Assembly: GCF_965201005.1 (NCBI RefSeq)
Contig: NZ_OZ241747.1
Span: 1,612,001-1,676,000 of the forward strand
Reading direction: 5' to 3'
Length of the DNA stretch: 64,000 nt
From: Mucilaginibacter_A sp965201005
Lineage (GTDB): Bacteria > Bacteroidota > Bacteroidia > Sphingobacteriales > Sphingobacteriaceae
The notes under the pieces are model-generated. The model was not told where the DNA came from. It saw nothing but the letters and a program-made list of their open reading frames with translations, and made no database searches. Positions 1 to 9,343 of the stretch are shown here, piece after piece (the stretch's first letter is position 1; each line of letters opens with the position of its first letter). Both the position numbers and the translations under genes were made by a program.

Positions 1-549
1 AAACATGGAAACAGAACCAATATTACCACCAAAATTGATAGTCGGCATGTAACGTAAAGAAGCTTCGGTATGATAAACCAAACCCGCCGTAAGCTGTATT
101 TGCGGTGCTGGAACAACAGAAAGTACACCTGCTGGTAGCGATAACGTTTCCAGCTTCCGGCCGTTGTCGTCATAAACTGCAATTTGTGGCGCGGCCATGT
201 TCCCGGCGATGGTTGGTGCAATGGTTTTGCTGGCATCCACCGGTCTAACGTTGTTTGACAAATCGATTTGGGTAACGTCAAAAGTTTTATCCGAAGCCGG
301 GATAATCACCAAAGACGAGCCTACACGCAGATCAAAACCAAGCAAAGTTTTGGTTTTTGCCGTGTTGTTCCAGCCGTTGTTAATGCCGTTTCCGAAACCT
401 TTAAAAAGCGGCTGCAGGTAAGCATTGGCCAGTTTGGTGGCATCGCCCGGGCCGGATTTTACCAACGCAGAAATATAATCCTGTGCCTGAATTTTAGCCG
501 ATAAAAGAAGCATCAACCCAAAAACCAGTGATTTGTACATTTTTTTCAT
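1..549 (-). CDS. DUF6588 family secreted protein, C-terminus cut by window edge
   Basis: Reading leftwards from ATG at 549 the frame stays open to base 1, so the C-terminus lies outside the window. The N-terminus MKKMYKSLVFGLMLLLSA is a signal peptide ending near AQ. The mature start (KLANAYLQPLFKGFGNGINN, then WNNTAKTK and LGFDLRVG) matches the opening of the Bacteroidota DUF6588 family, which I know as secreted or outer-membrane beta proteins of unknown role. A second ATG at 540 is in frame; 549 is preferred because it supplies the lysines of the signal peptide. The signal peptide codons contain one copy of the GATAAAAGAAGCAT motif (500-513). It diverges from the pseudouridine synthase at 611. 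Confidence 0.7.
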   Translation of the reverse strand, partial: MKKMYKSLVFGLMLLLSAKIQAQDYISALVKSGPGDATKLANAYLQPLFKGFGNGINNGWNNTAKTKTLLGFDLRVGSSLVIIPASDKTFDVTQIDLSNNVRPVDASKTIAPTIAGNMAAPQIAVYDDNGRKLETLSLPAGVLSVVPAPQIQLTAGLVYHTEASLRYMPTINFGGNIGSVSMF

Positions 550-596
550 GCCGGTTTTTACGGTTTGTGCCGAAAATGGTTCTTCCCAAAAAAACC

Positions 597-604
597 TATT
601 TTTG
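597..604 (+). promoter_or_regulatory. TAnnTTTG -7 box with almost no leader
   Basis: TATTTTTG matches the Bacteroidota -7 consensus and ends seven bases before the ATG at 611. No TTG element is visible at the expected upstream distance. If used, transcription would begin at or beside the start codon. Confidence 0.4.
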
Positions 605-610
605 TGGCTG

Positions 611-1666
611 ATGGACGAGGAAATACTGTACGAACAAGAAGCCGAACAAGAACTTTTTGAGCACCTGCGGATTGTGGTGGACAAAGGCCAGGCTTTGCTG
701 CGCATTGATAAGTTTTTGATGAACCGGATAGAAAACGTTACCCGGAACCGCATTCAAAACGGTATCGAACTGGGCAATGTTTTGGTGAATGAAAAACCGA
801 TCAAAGCCAGCTACAAAGTAAAACCACACGATGTAATTTCGGTGGTTTTGCCGCATCCGCCGCGCGATACCGAAGTTTATCCGGAAAACCTGCCGCTCAA
901 CATCCTATATGAAGATGATGATTTGCTGATCATCAACAAACAAGCCGGTATGGTAGTGCATCCGGGTTTTAACAATTATGAAGGAACGCTGGTAAATGGC
1001 CTGGTTTATCATTTTAACCAATTGCCGGAATTGCCGGGTAATTCGGGCCGGCCGGGTTTGGTGCACCGGATTGATAAAGATACTTCAGGCCTGCTCGTGA
1101 TCAGTAAAAACGAAAGGGCGATGGCCTGGCTGGCGCGGCAGTTTTTTGATCATTCCATCACCCGCAAATACCTGGCTTTGGTTTGGGGCGATCTGGAAAA
1201 AGACGGGACAATAACCGGCTATATTGGCCGTAGTTTAAAAGACCGGCGTGTAATGTCTATTTATGATGATGAGGAAAAAGGCAAATGGGCCGTAACGCAT
1301 TACAAGGTTTTGCAGCGTTTAAACTATGTTACCCTGATTGAATGCCAGCTGGAAACCGGCCGCACACACCAAATCCGTGCGCATTTAAAACATATTGGCC
1401 ATCCGCTGTTTAATGATGCGGTTTATGGCGGGGATAAAATTTTGAAAGGCACAGTTTTTACCAAATACAAGCAATTTGTAGAAAACTGTTTTGAGCTGTT
1501 GCCGCGCCAGGCTTTGCACGCGCAAACGCTGGGTTTTGTTCATCCAGAAACCCGAAAATACGTTCATTTTGAAGCTGAATTACCGGATGATTTTCGGCTG
1601 GCTTTAGAAAAATGGCAAAAATATGTTGCTTACGGAAGCAATGGAACTGAAGTTGGGTTGTTTTAG
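611..1666 (+). CDS. RluA/RluD-family rRNA pseudouridine synthase
   Basis: A 351-residue enzyme converting specific uridines of 23S rRNA to pseudouridine. The N-terminal S4 RNA-binding domain is visible in LRIDKFLMNRIENVTRNRI. The catalytic signature HRIDKDTSGLLV lies at about residue 152, with nucleophile Asp155, and is followed by RKYLALVWG and LETGRTHQIRAHL, all family landmarks. The open frame continues upstream to 533, but the family starts near the S4 domain and a -7-like box ends just before 611, so 611 is chosen. The aminotransferase begins seven bases after the stop, suggesting co-transcription. Which uridines are modified (RluD-like or another RluA member) cannot be told from sequence alone. 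Confidence 0.88.
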   Translation: MDEEILYEQEAEQELFEHLRIVVDKGQALLRIDKFLMNRIENVTRNRIQNGIELGNVLVNEKPIKASYKVKPHDVISVVLPHPPRDTEVYPENLPLNILYEDDDLLIINKQAGMVVHPGFNNYEGTLVNGLVYHFNQLPELPGNSGRPGLVHRIDKDTSGLLVISKNERAMAWLARQFFDHSITRKYLALVWGDLEKDGTITGYIGRSLKDRRVMSIYDDEEKGKWAVTHYKVLQRLNYVTLIECQLETGRTHQIRAHLKHIGHPLFNDAVYGGDKILKGTVFTKYKQFVENCFELLPRQALHAQTLGFVHPETRKYVHFEAELPDDFRLALEKWQKYVAYGSNGTEVGLF

Positions 1667-1672
1667 TTTGCG

Positions 1673-2524
1673 ATGTCTTTAGTATTTAACAATTATAACG
1701 GTTCTATTGTCACGGCAGATCAGCAGGTGCTTCGGCTCAATAACCGTTCGTTTCATTACGGCGACGGTTTGTTTGAAAGTATGCGCATGATCCGCGGAAA
1801 CCTGCAGTTTGCCGGTTTGCACGCCAAACGCCTGCAAATGGGCATGAGGGCTTTAAAGTTTGATCATTACAGCGTTTTAGATGCCGTTTTTTTGGTGGAA
1901 AAGGCAAAAGAATTAGCTAACCGGAACAAAGCTAAAAATGGCCGTTTGCGCTTAACTGTTTTCCGGGATTCGGATGGGTTATACACGCCTGAAGAGCAGA
2001 AATTTGGTTACAGTATTGAGTGGGAAACGTTGGAAGACCAGCAATATACATTAAATACCAAAGGCTTGATCATGAATGTTTATGAGGAAATGCAAAAACC
2101 TGTAAACATGCTGGCCAACCTTAAAACCTGCAACTCTCTGACATACGTGCTGGCCGGGATTTTCAAGCAAAAACACCGGCTAAACGATGCTTTTATTTTG
2201 AATCAGCATGGTTTTTTGTGCGAATCCATCAGTTCCAATATCTTTATCAAATACAATAATATTTTATACACGCCGGCTTTAAGTGAAGGCTGCATCCGTG
2301 GCGTAATGCGGCAGGCAGTGATGGATTTAGCCCTTAAAAACAGCATCCAGGTTACAGAGGCGCAAATCAATCCGCAGATATTGAACGAAGCGGAAGAAGT
2401 TTTTCTGACCAATGCCACCCGCGGCATCCAATGGGTTTTGGGCTTTAACCGGAAACGGTATTTTTATGAACACAGCCGTTTCCTCAGCAACAAACTAAAC
2501 GAACAGCTAAACGATAGTTTTTGA
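1673..2524 (+). CDS. Class IV PLP aminotransferase (BCAT / aminodeoxychorismate lyase type)
   Basis: A fold-type IV PLP enzyme of 283 residues. Visible landmarks are RSFHYGDGLFESMR near the N-terminus, the Schiff-base lysine in NLKTCNSL (about Lys151), and the cofactor-binding segments FLCESISSNIF and VFLTNATRGIQ. The family covers branched-chain aminotransferases, D-amino-acid aminotransferases and PabC lyases. The length fits PabC or DAAT rather than the longer IlvE, but the substrate is undecided. It starts seven bases after the pseudouridine synthase. Its stop faces the thioredoxin gene tail to tail with only eight bases between. Confidence 0.85.
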   Translation: MSLVFNNYNGSIVTADQQVLRLNNRSFHYGDGLFESMRMIRGNLQFAGLHAKRLQMGMRALKFDHYSVLDAVFLVEKAKELANRNKAKNGRLRLTVFRDSDGLYTPEEQKFGYSIEWETLEDQQYTLNTKGLIMNVYEEMQKPVNMLANLKTCNSLTYVLAGIFKQKHRLNDAFILNQHGFLCESISSNIFIKYNNILYTPALSEGCIRGVMRQAVMDLALKNSIQVTEAQINPQILNEAEEVFLTNATRGIQWVLGFNRKRYFYEHSRFLSNKLNEQLNDSF

Positions 2525-2532
2525 TACTGTTT

Positions 2533-2838
2533 TTACCGTACATTTTTTATTATCTCCTGCAGCTGTGCGCCGCTAACCACACCGGATTGCCGCCACTTAA
2601 CCTGTCCGCTTTTAAATAAAATCAACGTTGGCACGCCTTGTACCTGGTAAACTGCGGCCGCTTTCGGGTTTTTGTCCACATCAATTTTCAGGATAGTAAC
2701 TTCGTCATGCAAAGTGTTTTTTAAACCATCTAAAATAGGGGCCTGGGTTTTGCATGGGCCGCACCAGGTGGCAAAAAAATCAACCAAAACGGGTTTATCG
2801 CCCTTGATAATTTCTGCAAATGTTTGTTTAGTTTCCAT
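2533..2838 (-). CDS. Thioredoxin family protein
   Basis: A 101-residue cytoplasmic thioredoxin with no signal peptide. The redox motif WCGPCK is at residues 25-30, preceded by VLVDFFATW. The cis-proline loop GVPTLILFK follows near residue 70. This is the classical size for TrxA, reducing protein disulfides with electrons from thioredoxin reductase. One of several thioredoxins expected in such genomes, so I do not assign trxA. Confidence 0.88.
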   Translation of the reverse strand: METKQTFAEIIKGDKPVLVDFFATWCGPCKTQAPILDGLKNTLHDEVTILKIDVDKNPKAAAVYQVQGVPTLILFKSGQVKWRQSGVVSGAQLQEIIKNVR

Positions 2839-2902
2839 GAAGTTGGAACAAAATGCTTTAAAGCATTGTTTTGAGGCTGATTTATTACGAAATCAATTAA
2901 AC

Positions 2903-2910
2903 TAATTTTG
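2903..2910 (+). promoter_or_regulatory. TAnnTTTG -7 box for the small lipoprotein gene
   Basis: TAATTTTG lies 35 bases before the ATG at 2946 in the thioredoxin/lipoprotein divergent gap. No convincing -33 TTG at 19-21 bases spacing. Confidence 0.45.
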
Positions 2911-2945
2911 CTGAGTAATGTTGTCCGCATATTAAACCAATCAAC

Positions 2946-3254
2946 ATGAAAACTAAAAAAATAACGCTGGCTATTTTTACCGCGATGGCCGCTTTCACTT
3001 TTTCGGCCTGTAACGGCAGTGGTGATAAGGCTAACAAAGATTCGCAAACTGCAATGCCAGCTCAGCAATCACAAACTGCCGGAAATGATACTTCCCATAC
3101 AACAGATAACCGCCGCGAAGAAGTTGGCGGCGTAGCTGCGCACAGAGGAAGTGCGGCCAGCGGAAACACAAATGCCAACCAAACCGTTACCGCACAAGGC
3201 ATGACCGGTGCTGATTCTGTTTATCAAAAAAGCACACAAAAATCTCCGAAGTAA
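2946..3254 (+). CDS. Small Ser/Thr/Gln-rich lipoprotein
   Basis: 102 residues. The signal sequence MKTKKITLAIFTAMAAF leads to the lipobox FSAC with Cys at about residue 21. The rest is low-complexity and polar (Asn, Ser, Thr, Gln, Gly), with no recognisable domain and probably disordered. It is likely exported and lipid-anchored. A second, shorter lipoprotein follows after 24 bases and ends in a shared terminator. Function unknown. Confidence 0.6.
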   Translation: MKTKKITLAIFTAMAAFTFSACNGSGDKANKDSQTAMPAQQSQTAGNDTSHTTDNRREEVGGVAAHRGSAASGNTNANQTVTAQGMTGADSVYQKSTQKSPK

Positions 3255-3278
3255 ACCTCTTTATTTGAAAACGGCATT

Positions 3279-3449
3279 ATGAAAAAATTTATTTTATTTA
3301 TCCTGATTTTTGCTGCAACGGGTAGCATAGAAGCCTGCAACAGTTCTAACGGCGACCGGGCAAAACCCGGCAATTCTGACACTGTCGGAACAAAAACCGG
3401 TTCGATGAAAGACAGTACTAATGGATTAAAAGATACGTTGAAACACTAA
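3279..3449 (+). CDS. 56-residue lipoprotein
   Basis: Starts MKKFILFILIFAATGSI, then EAC, a probable lipobox with lipidated Cys near residue 20. The short polar tail (KTGSMKDSTNGLKDTLKH) resembles the low-complexity tail of the preceding lipoprotein, so the two are probably related in style and co-transcribed. No domain recognised. The stop at 3447-3449 is followed by a strong hairpin terminator. Confidence 0.55.
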   Translation: MKKFILFILIFAATGSIEACNSSNGDRAKPGNSDTVGTKTGSMKDSTNGLKDTLKH

Positions 3450-3471
3450 ATCCACTAAAAATTTAGTGCAT

Positions 3472-3506
3472 AAAAAAAGCTTCCTCAAAATAAGGAAGCT
3501 TTTTTT
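3472..3506. terminator. Bidirectional rho-independent terminator
   Basis: AAAGCTTCC and GGAAGCTTT form a 9-bp stem around an eight-base loop, with A-run and T-run flanks. It serves the lipoprotein pair from the left and signal peptidase from the right. Confidence 0.85.
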
Positions 3507-3526
3507 ATAGGGAAAATTTGTGTGGA

Positions 3527-4618
3527 TTACCTGATCAACCTCCCAATCCGGTCCCAGCGGATTTTATTGATTAAAGAAGCAGAACTGTCCACACTCATCC
3601 AGGTTATCATCGCTTTGCCGATTATATGGTCTTCGGGCACGTAACCCCAAAAGCGCGAATCCAGCGAATTATGACGGTTATCGCCCATCATCCAGTAATA
3701 ATTTTGTTTGAAAGTATAGCTTTTTGCCAATTTTCCATTGATAAAAACAGCATTGCCTTTTTGCGCAACTTTGTTGTTTTCGTAAAATTCGATGGCACGT
3801 TTGTATAAAATCATGGTCGAATCGTTCAATGCGATTGTCATCCCTTTTTTTGGCAAAACCAGCGGACCAAAATTGTCTTCGTTCCATTTAAAACGAGCAT
3901 TGTGCGGAAAAACCTGTAAATCAAATTCACCTTTCGGCTGATAAACCGGCACAACGGATTTCACGTTAGAATAACTTTTTAAAATGGAGAGGTTTTCGGT
4001 TGGGATAATCATTTCAAAAACATTTGCGGCCATTTGCTGCCGGATTTCAATGTGCAGATCCTGAAAAATATCCGGGTTAATATCGCGGCCATCCGTTGTA
4101 ACCAGGTAAGAAGTTTGTGCCGCAGCAGCGTTTGGGCTGGCCTTGCCATTGATAAAAACCTGTCCGTTCATAATCGTCAGCTTGTCGCCCGGCGTGGCCT
4201 GGCAGCGTTTAATCAGCAGCGTGCGCACGTCAATTGGCTTGTCCACTTCTTCGGGTTTGTTAAAAACCACTACATCGCCTTTTTTGACTTCCGATAAACC
4301 GGGCAGCCGGAAATAAGGCAATTTAACGCCGTCCCAATAGGTTTTGACACTGTCGGTAGTCAGGGTTGATTCCAAAAACGGCACGGCAATTGGCGTAAAA
4401 GGCATCCGCGCACCATAACTGATTTTGCTCACAAACAAATAATCGCCAACCAAAAGCGAGCGTTCCATCGAGCCGGACGGAATTGCATACGCAGAAAACA
4501 GCAATCCGCGGAAAATAGTAGAAACCACCACGGCAAACAAAATGGCATCAAACCATTCGCGCGCTTTGCTTTTTTTGGGTTGATTTTCGGGCTTTTTAGT
4601 GCTGAATTTCCAGTTCAT
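3527..4618 (-). CDS. lepB: Signal peptidase I
   Basis: A membrane serine protease that removes signal peptides from exported proteins; 363 residues from ATG at 4618. The single N-terminal membrane segment (DAILFAVVVSTIFRGLLF) is followed by AIPSGSMERSLLVGD, whose Ser before Met is the nucleophile (about Ser50). The general-base Lys lies in LLIKRCQATPGD (about Lys137), and GDNRHNSLDSRFWG is the conserved C-terminal box. About 140 residues between the Lys box and the last box make it longer than the E. coli enzyme, as usual in Bacteroidota. An in-frame start at 4669 would add 17 residues not expected in the family. Confidence 0.93.
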   Translation of the reverse strand: MNWKFSTKKPENQPKKSKAREWFDAILFAVVVSTIFRGLLFSAYAIPSGSMERSLLVGDYLFVSKISYGARMPFTPIAVPFLESTLTTDSVKTYWDGVKLPYFRLPGLSEVKKGDVVVFNKPEEVDKPIDVRTLLIKRCQATPGDKLTIMNGQVFINGKASPNAAAAQTSYLVTTDGRDINPDIFQDLHIEIRQQMAANVFEMIIPTENLSILKSYSNVKSVVPVYQPKGEFDLQVFPHNARFKWNEDNFGPLVLPKKGMTIALNDSTMILYKRAIEFYENNKVAQKGNAVFINGKLAKSYTFKQNYYWMMGDNRHNSLDSRFWGYVPEDHIIGKAMITWMSVDSSASLINKIRWDRIGRLIR

Positions 4619-4747
4619 TGGTTTTGGGTTTTGGGTGAGAAATACTTTTTGACGGTTATAGAAAATCATTGTTACAGCATCAGCCCAAAAAAGTATTGAT
4701 AAAAGAAGTATTAGTTTTCCTAAATTTTTTTTACCGTAATGTTTTTA

Positions 4748-5130
4748 GGGCCTGTTTAAAATTCAAACAAAAGGAATGTTAAAGGTTTGGATAGACCGGT
4801 CAGGGTTGTTCTTTTTGTGGTGACGAAACCTTGAAAAGCTGTACCCTGGGGCCGATCCTATCAAAAACCCAGTGGCAATTTATTGAGAAAACTTTACAGT
4901 CAAACGATAGAAAAAGGGAGCATAGCCTACGTTCTATCTGGAATACAGTGTTATATGTGGTCAAAACAGGGTGCCAGTGGCGGATGTTGCCCGCTAACTT
5001 TGCCAAATGGCAGTTGGTTTATTACTACTACAACAAATGGTGGTGCTGGACTGCTTTGATTTATTACTGGCAAAGCTCAGGGAAAAAGTATGGTTTGGGA
5101 TGGGGCAAAAAAAACTATAAATTTCTTTGG
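4748..5130 (+). pseudogene. IS5-type transposase remnant, copy 1 (5' part only)
   Basis: Begins with the same left end as the element at 9589 (GGGCCTGTTTAAAATTCAAA). It encodes the N-terminal helix-turn-helix part of an IS5/IS1031-type transposase: LGPILSKTQWQFIEK, TGCQWRMLPANF and QLVYYYYNKW. Similarity to copy 2 stops at about 5085; the DDE catalytic part is missing. The sequence continues into a CCTCCTTTGAAAGGGGG repeat. A truncated, inactive copy. Confidence 0.75.
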
Positions 5131-5184
5131 TTGCTTCCTCCTTTGAAAGGGGGTAGGACAAAAACAAATACTGTTTTTATCCCA

Positions 5185-5218
5185 TAAAAAAAGGCAAACC
5201 ATGCGGCCTGCCTTTTTT
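5185..5218. terminator. Rho-independent terminator
   Basis: AAAAGGCA and TGCCTTTT pair across a 12-base loop and are flanked by A and T runs. It terminates the metalloprotease gene arriving from the right. Confidence 0.75.
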
Positions 5219-5245
5219 ATATTTATGTTGATTTGAAATTAAAAC

Positions 5246-7810
5246 TTAACTTTTCGGGTTCAAAGCCAGGTTGATCCGCTCGCTCAAATCCACCAAATGG
5301 TAATTGCTCAAATTGTCTGAAGTTGTGGGCAAAGCGGTTTTTATCATCGTTTCGATACTGCGGAGCTGGCCTTTGGCAACAGACAATACATCGGTATCTT
5401 CTTTCTCCGGATCAGGGGCGTTGCCCGGGCCTCTCCTGCCGCCTTGTGCAAACAAAACAGCCGTTGAAGTTTGGTTTGGTTTGATCAACTCGATCAACTT
5501 TGCCACATACATTTTTTGTAAGTTGCGGCGGTAAACATCAATGGGCTGGCTGGTTTTGAGTTCTTTAAAAATTATGTTCTGCATATCACCAAAAAAATCA
5601 GTGATCTTGTAAGCACTTGCTCCGTTGGCCGCCTCCGCAGAAATCATTTTATATAAGTTGTGGTTGGTAATCACACGGTCAAGCACGCTGTTTTGCAAAC
5701 GATATACCACCTGCACCGGATTTTGGCCAATATTGCTCATGATCTCTTTGTCCAGCATCCAGGTTGGCGTGGTAAATAATTGCTTGTCTAAAAACAGCAT
5801 TGCTTCTTTTTGGGTTGATGCAGGCACATATTCATAAACAACCCCGCTTTGCTCTATGGTTTTTGGGTTTTCGTAAATGCCACCAATGTTTTTACTTACG
5901 TGGCCCATGTAGCGGCCAAATTGTGTAGTCAGTTGGTTGTACATGTTTTCCAAGTTATCATAACCTTCGTTTTTTTCCCTGGTCCATTCCGGCAATTTCA
6001 CTAAAATGCGCTGCAGGTTTTTGATACCGTAAGTGCTGGCTTTCATGGCGTTATCACTTAAATCTTCGCTTTGGGAATGCGGGTCGTCCGGGTTAGATTC
6101 TGTTCCGAAAAATAATCGCCGATCTTTTAAACGCGCAACAGTTATTTTGTTTAAAGCTGAAACTTCTGCTTCTGCACTTTTATATTCCGGCATCAGTTTA
6201 TAGCCCCACTCAATTGCCCATTTGTCATAATCGCCAATTCTGGGGTAAATGCCGGCCGGTTTGATGTTGTCTTCCGGCTGTGCCACATAATTAAAACGGG
6301 CATAATCCATAATAGAAGGCGTATGGCCATTCGCCTCTACAAAAGCTTTGTTCCGAAGCATTTCGGTTGGAACGGTAGAACTCGAACCAAAATTATGGCG
6401 CAAACCAAGTGTATGGCCAACTTCGTGAGATGACACAAAACGGATCAGTTCTCCCATCAGCTCATCACTAAAAACCATTTTGCGCGCTCTTGGGTCAATG
6501 GCCGCGGCCTGGATCATATACCAGTCGTGCACTAATTTTTGCACATTATGAAACCAGTTGATGTGCGTTTCCAAAATCTCGCCGCTGCGCGGATCAGAAA
6601 TGTGCGGACCGCTGGCATTTTCTGTCTCAGAAGGCTTGTAAACGATGACCGAGTGGTTGGCATCATCCAAACTCCAGGTAGAATCCTGCCGGGAAGTTGG
6701 GGCAATTTTGGCCACGATGGCATTTTTAAAACCTGCTTTTTCAAACGCTTTCTGCCAATCATTAACACCGGCAATTAAATAAGGCTGCCATTTTTTTGGC
6801 GTTGCCGGATCGATGTAATAGATAATTTGTTTTTTAGGTTCCACCAGTTCACCGCGCTTGTATTTGGCCATGTCCTGCGGTTTGGGCTCTAAACGCCAGC
6901 GGGCAATCAGCTGCACTTCTTTTACGCCTTGTGGGTTTACATCAAAATCGGTATAACCGGTAGTGAAATAACCAATCCGCGGATCAAAAAAACGTGGCTG
7001 CATCGGCACTCGTGGCAAAACCAGCAATGAAGTATTTAATTCAACCGTTTCTGATCCGGAAGAAGCATTTGCACCTCCTCCGGCAGGCACAGCGGCACGC
7101 CCAAACGGAGAAGGGGCCGCTGCCAAACTATACGTTTTTACGGTGCTGATTTCGATGTTGTTGGAAAAACTACGGATGTTGGCAATATAGCTTCTGTCTG
7201 ACAGCAAGTTACCCAAACGAAAACGCTGTTTTGCGTTGGCAGAACTGAAAAAAAACACATCATTGTCCCCGTTGATATAATCGGTAACATCAATCACGCT
7301 GCCTTTGCTGTCCGGAGAATAGGCAGCCACATTAAATGCAGCCGCAATTGCCTGAATATTAGACCGCTGAACGGCCTGATACATGGACTTGGTACTATCC
7401 GGACTGTAAGTACGATAAGAGATTTTGCGCATAAAAATGCGGTTACTCGGTCCTTTTTCAAAGCGGACCACGCTGCTGCCAATTTGGTCTCCGGCATAGC
7501 CGCCAGCTTCGCGCACTTCGGCACCGGCACGGGAAATCCGGCTGACTACCAAAATTTCGCGGTTTAATAAGCTATCGCCAATCTCGAAATAATACTTATC
7601 ATCAACCTTATGGGTTTTAAACAAACCGCGGCGCGTTACGGCTTTTTCGGTGATAACCGATTTGTAGGGTTTGGGCTGGGCACGCGTTACAGCTCCGGCA
7701 AAACCAGATGGCAATACCGTTCGCCGGGTAGAATCTGCCGGGCGGGTTTGTGCAGTAAGCATCGAGGCAAATCCTGCGGCAAACAATACAGTTGTAAAAA
7801 TTTTCTTCAT
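5246..7810 (-). CDS. Secreted zinc-dependent metalloprotease (DUF5117/DUF4953 type)
   Basis: 854 residues from ATG at 7810, chosen because MKKIFTTVLFAAGFASMLTA is a clear signal peptide. The zinc site HEVGHTLGLRHNF lies at about residue 460, an extended HExxHxxGxxH metzincin-type motif with Glu as base. The regions before and after fit the Bacteroidota family annotated with DUF5118, DUF5117 and DUF4953 domains. It likely degrades peptides in the periplasm or outside the cell. It stands alone with its own terminator; a 490-bp gap with dispersed motifs lies upstream. Confidence 0.88.
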   Translation of the reverse strand: MKKIFTTVLFAAGFASMLTAQTRPADSTRRTVLPSGFAGAVTRAQPKPYKSVITEKAVTRRGLFKTHKVDDKYYFEIGDSLLNREILVVSRISRAGAEVREAGGYAGDQIGSSVVRFEKGPSNRIFMRKISYRTYSPDSTKSMYQAVQRSNIQAIAAAFNVAAYSPDSKGSVIDVTDYINGDNDVFFFSSANAKQRFRLGNLLSDRSYIANIRSFSNNIEISTVKTYSLAAAPSPFGRAAVPAGGGANASSGSETVELNTSLLVLPRVPMQPRFFDPRIGYFTTGYTDFDVNPQGVKEVQLIARWRLEPKPQDMAKYKRGELVEPKKQIIYYIDPATPKKWQPYLIAGVNDWQKAFEKAGFKNAIVAKIAPTSRQDSTWSLDDANHSVIVYKPSETENASGPHISDPRSGEILETHINWFHNVQKLVHDWYMIQAAAIDPRARKMVFSDELMGELIRFVSSHEVGHTLGLRHNFGSSSTVPTEMLRNKAFVEANGHTPSIMDYARFNYVAQPEDNIKPAGIYPRIGDYDKWAIEWGYKLMPEYKSAEAEVSALNKITVARLKDRRLFFGTESNPDDPHSQSEDLSDNAMKASTYGIKNLQRILVKLPEWTREKNEGYDNLENMYNQLTTQFGRYMGHVSKNIGGIYENPKTIEQSGVVYEYVPASTQKEAMLFLDKQLFTTPTWMLDKEIMSNIGQNPVQVVYRLQNSVLDRVITNHNLYKMISAEAANGASAYKITDFFGDMQNIIFKELKTSQPIDVYRRNLQKMYVAKLIELIKPNQTSTAVLFAQGGRRGPGNAPDPEKEDTDVLSVAKGQLRSIETMIKTALPTTSDNLSNYHLVDLSERINLALNPKS

Positions 7811-8299
7811 AAATGCTGTTTTTAGGCTGATAAAATTAGTGCTTTCCATCAAAATTTAATTTAATTTAAGCTGATTGCTATATAACTTTATAGTTACAAT
7901 TTTTTTGAAGGTAAACAGGCTTTTTTTCAATCTAAAGTTTTTGTTAATTGACCGAAAAATACCTGATGCTGTTTTTATCCACCTAAACTCAGCAATTATT
8001 TCTTTCCCTATCTAAAAATTATATTCTAATTGATTCGGGTTTTGTTCAGGATAACGCCAAAGTAATTATCAGAATAAAATAAAAAGCATATTTAAATTTC
8101 AAAAAAAAATTCAAAATGCTTCTTTTAAACCATAAAATCTGGTGGTTTTATATCGAATTTTTAATCAACGATAATTATAAAAAGCAAAATTTAGGTGATA
8201 AAAGAAGCATTACAAATTCGTCAGCAGAAATTTAATCAGGTTCTAAACTTTTAAAACACCGTACAGTCTCATCACTATAAATAATTTAAAACGATCAAA
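7811..8299. other. Intergenic region with dispersed motifs
   Basis: No gene seen. Contains ATGCTGTTTTTA copies at about 7813 and 7970, a diverged ATGCTTCTTTTA at about 8116 and GATAAAAGAAGCAT at 8197-8210. The last two are inverted around an AT-rich stretch. This is the divergent promoter region for the metalloprotease and the DUF6515 protein. Confidence 0.5.
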
Positions 8300-9238
8300 G
8301 TGAAAAAATTTAATTATATACACAAGCTTACCAAACAACTGTTTTTGGCAGGCTTAATTACTTTGGCTTCATTTTCTGTTGCTGATGCTCAGCGTGGCGG
8401 CGGTGGAAGAGGCGGAAGCAGAGGTAGTTTTGGCGGCGGCCATAGTTTTGGCGGCGGTTCCCGTGTCAATTCATTTTCGTTACATGGTGGATTTGGTGGC
8501 GGCAACCGGATTGCTGCCAACCCTCGTTTTGCACCGGGCAGATATTATGGCGGCATCCGTGGCGGATTGAACCTTAACTTTAACTATCATGGCGGTTATC
8601 ATTACGGCCGATCTTATCCATATTACAGAAGCGGGTTTTACGGCGGATACGGTGCTTATCGCCGAAGTTATTTCCCGCATATCGGTTTCTATATCAATAC
8701 ATTGCCTTTTGGATATTATCCGTTTTCTTACGGCGGATATCCGTATTATTACAACGAAGGTTTGTTTTATCAGCAATATAATGATGGTTATCAGGTAGTT
8801 GCGCCGCCGGTTGGTGCCGAAGTGCCGCGCTTGCCAAGAGGTGCGCAGGATATTACCATTGATGGCAGGCAATATTTTGAAAAAGACGGGATTTATTATT
8901 TACCGATCATCAATCAGGATGGTAAAAAAGTATATCAGGTTGCCGGTAAAGACGGCGTGCTGAATACCGATGACGGCCAGCAAAACGACCCACAATACAA
9001 CAGCGCGCCGCAAACCAACAATCAGTATCCACAGCAACAATACAATAATTTGCCGCGTGTTGGCGATGTGGTCAATGCTATTCCTGCTGATAGCCGCAAA
9101 GTAAAAATCAATGGCGAAAAGCTTTTCGTTTCTCCGGATGGTGTTTATTATCAGGAAGATAACTCTGGAGACACGCGGATTTACAAAGTAGTTGGCGTGC
9201 CTTCAGAAGATGGCGGAACAGATACAATTGCCCCATAA
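8300..9238 (+). CDS. Glycine/tyrosine-rich secreted protein, DUF6515 type
   Basis: 312 residues with a signal peptide ending near ADAQ. Residues 30-150 are very rich in Gly, Tyr, Arg and Ser (RGGGGRGGSRGSFGGG, then YYGGIRGG and GGYGAY). The C-terminal half has two similar small units, each with DITIDGRQYFEKDGIYYLP or VKINGEKLFVSPDGVYY followed by a YKVVG-like strand; this repeated unit is what I associate with DUF6515. Role unknown, probably periplasmic or surface. A strong terminator follows at 9262. Confidence 0.65.
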   Translation: MKKFNYIHKLTKQLFLAGLITLASFSVADAQRGGGGRGGSRGSFGGGHSFGGGSRVNSFSLHGGFGGGNRIAANPRFAPGRYYGGIRGGLNLNFNYHGGYHYGRSYPYYRSGFYGGYGAYRRSYFPHIGFYINTLPFGYYPFSYGGYPYYYNEGLFYQQYNDGYQVVAPPVGAEVPRLPRGAQDITIDGRQYFEKDGIYYLPIINQDGKKVYQVAGKDGVLNTDDGQQNDPQYNSAPQTNNQYPQQQYNNLPRVGDVVNAIPADSRKVKINGEKLFVSPDGVYYQEDNSGDTRIYKVVGVPSEDGGTDTIAP

Positions 9239-9261
9239 TTTCGATTTCAATATATCAACAC

Positions 9262-9297
9262 AAAACCCGGCCCTGATTAAACAGGGCCGGGTTTTTT
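9262..9297 (+). terminator. Rho-independent terminator
   Basis: AACCCGGCCCTG and CAGGGCCGGGTT pair as a 12-bp GC-rich stem with an ATTAAA loop and a T run. Confidence 0.9.
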
Positions 9298-9343
9298 AAT
9301 TTTAGTCCGATAAAAGAAGCATTGCTTTTTCTCCTAAAAACAA

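Noticed and set aside
197..504. Plus-strand frames at the left edge
   Set aside because: Shadow of the DUF6588 gene on the minus strand, which has a signal peptide and family pattern.
8480..8872. 130-codon frame antisense to the DUF6515 gene
   Set aside because: Antisense shadow caused by the Gly-rich codons; no start context or family resemblance.
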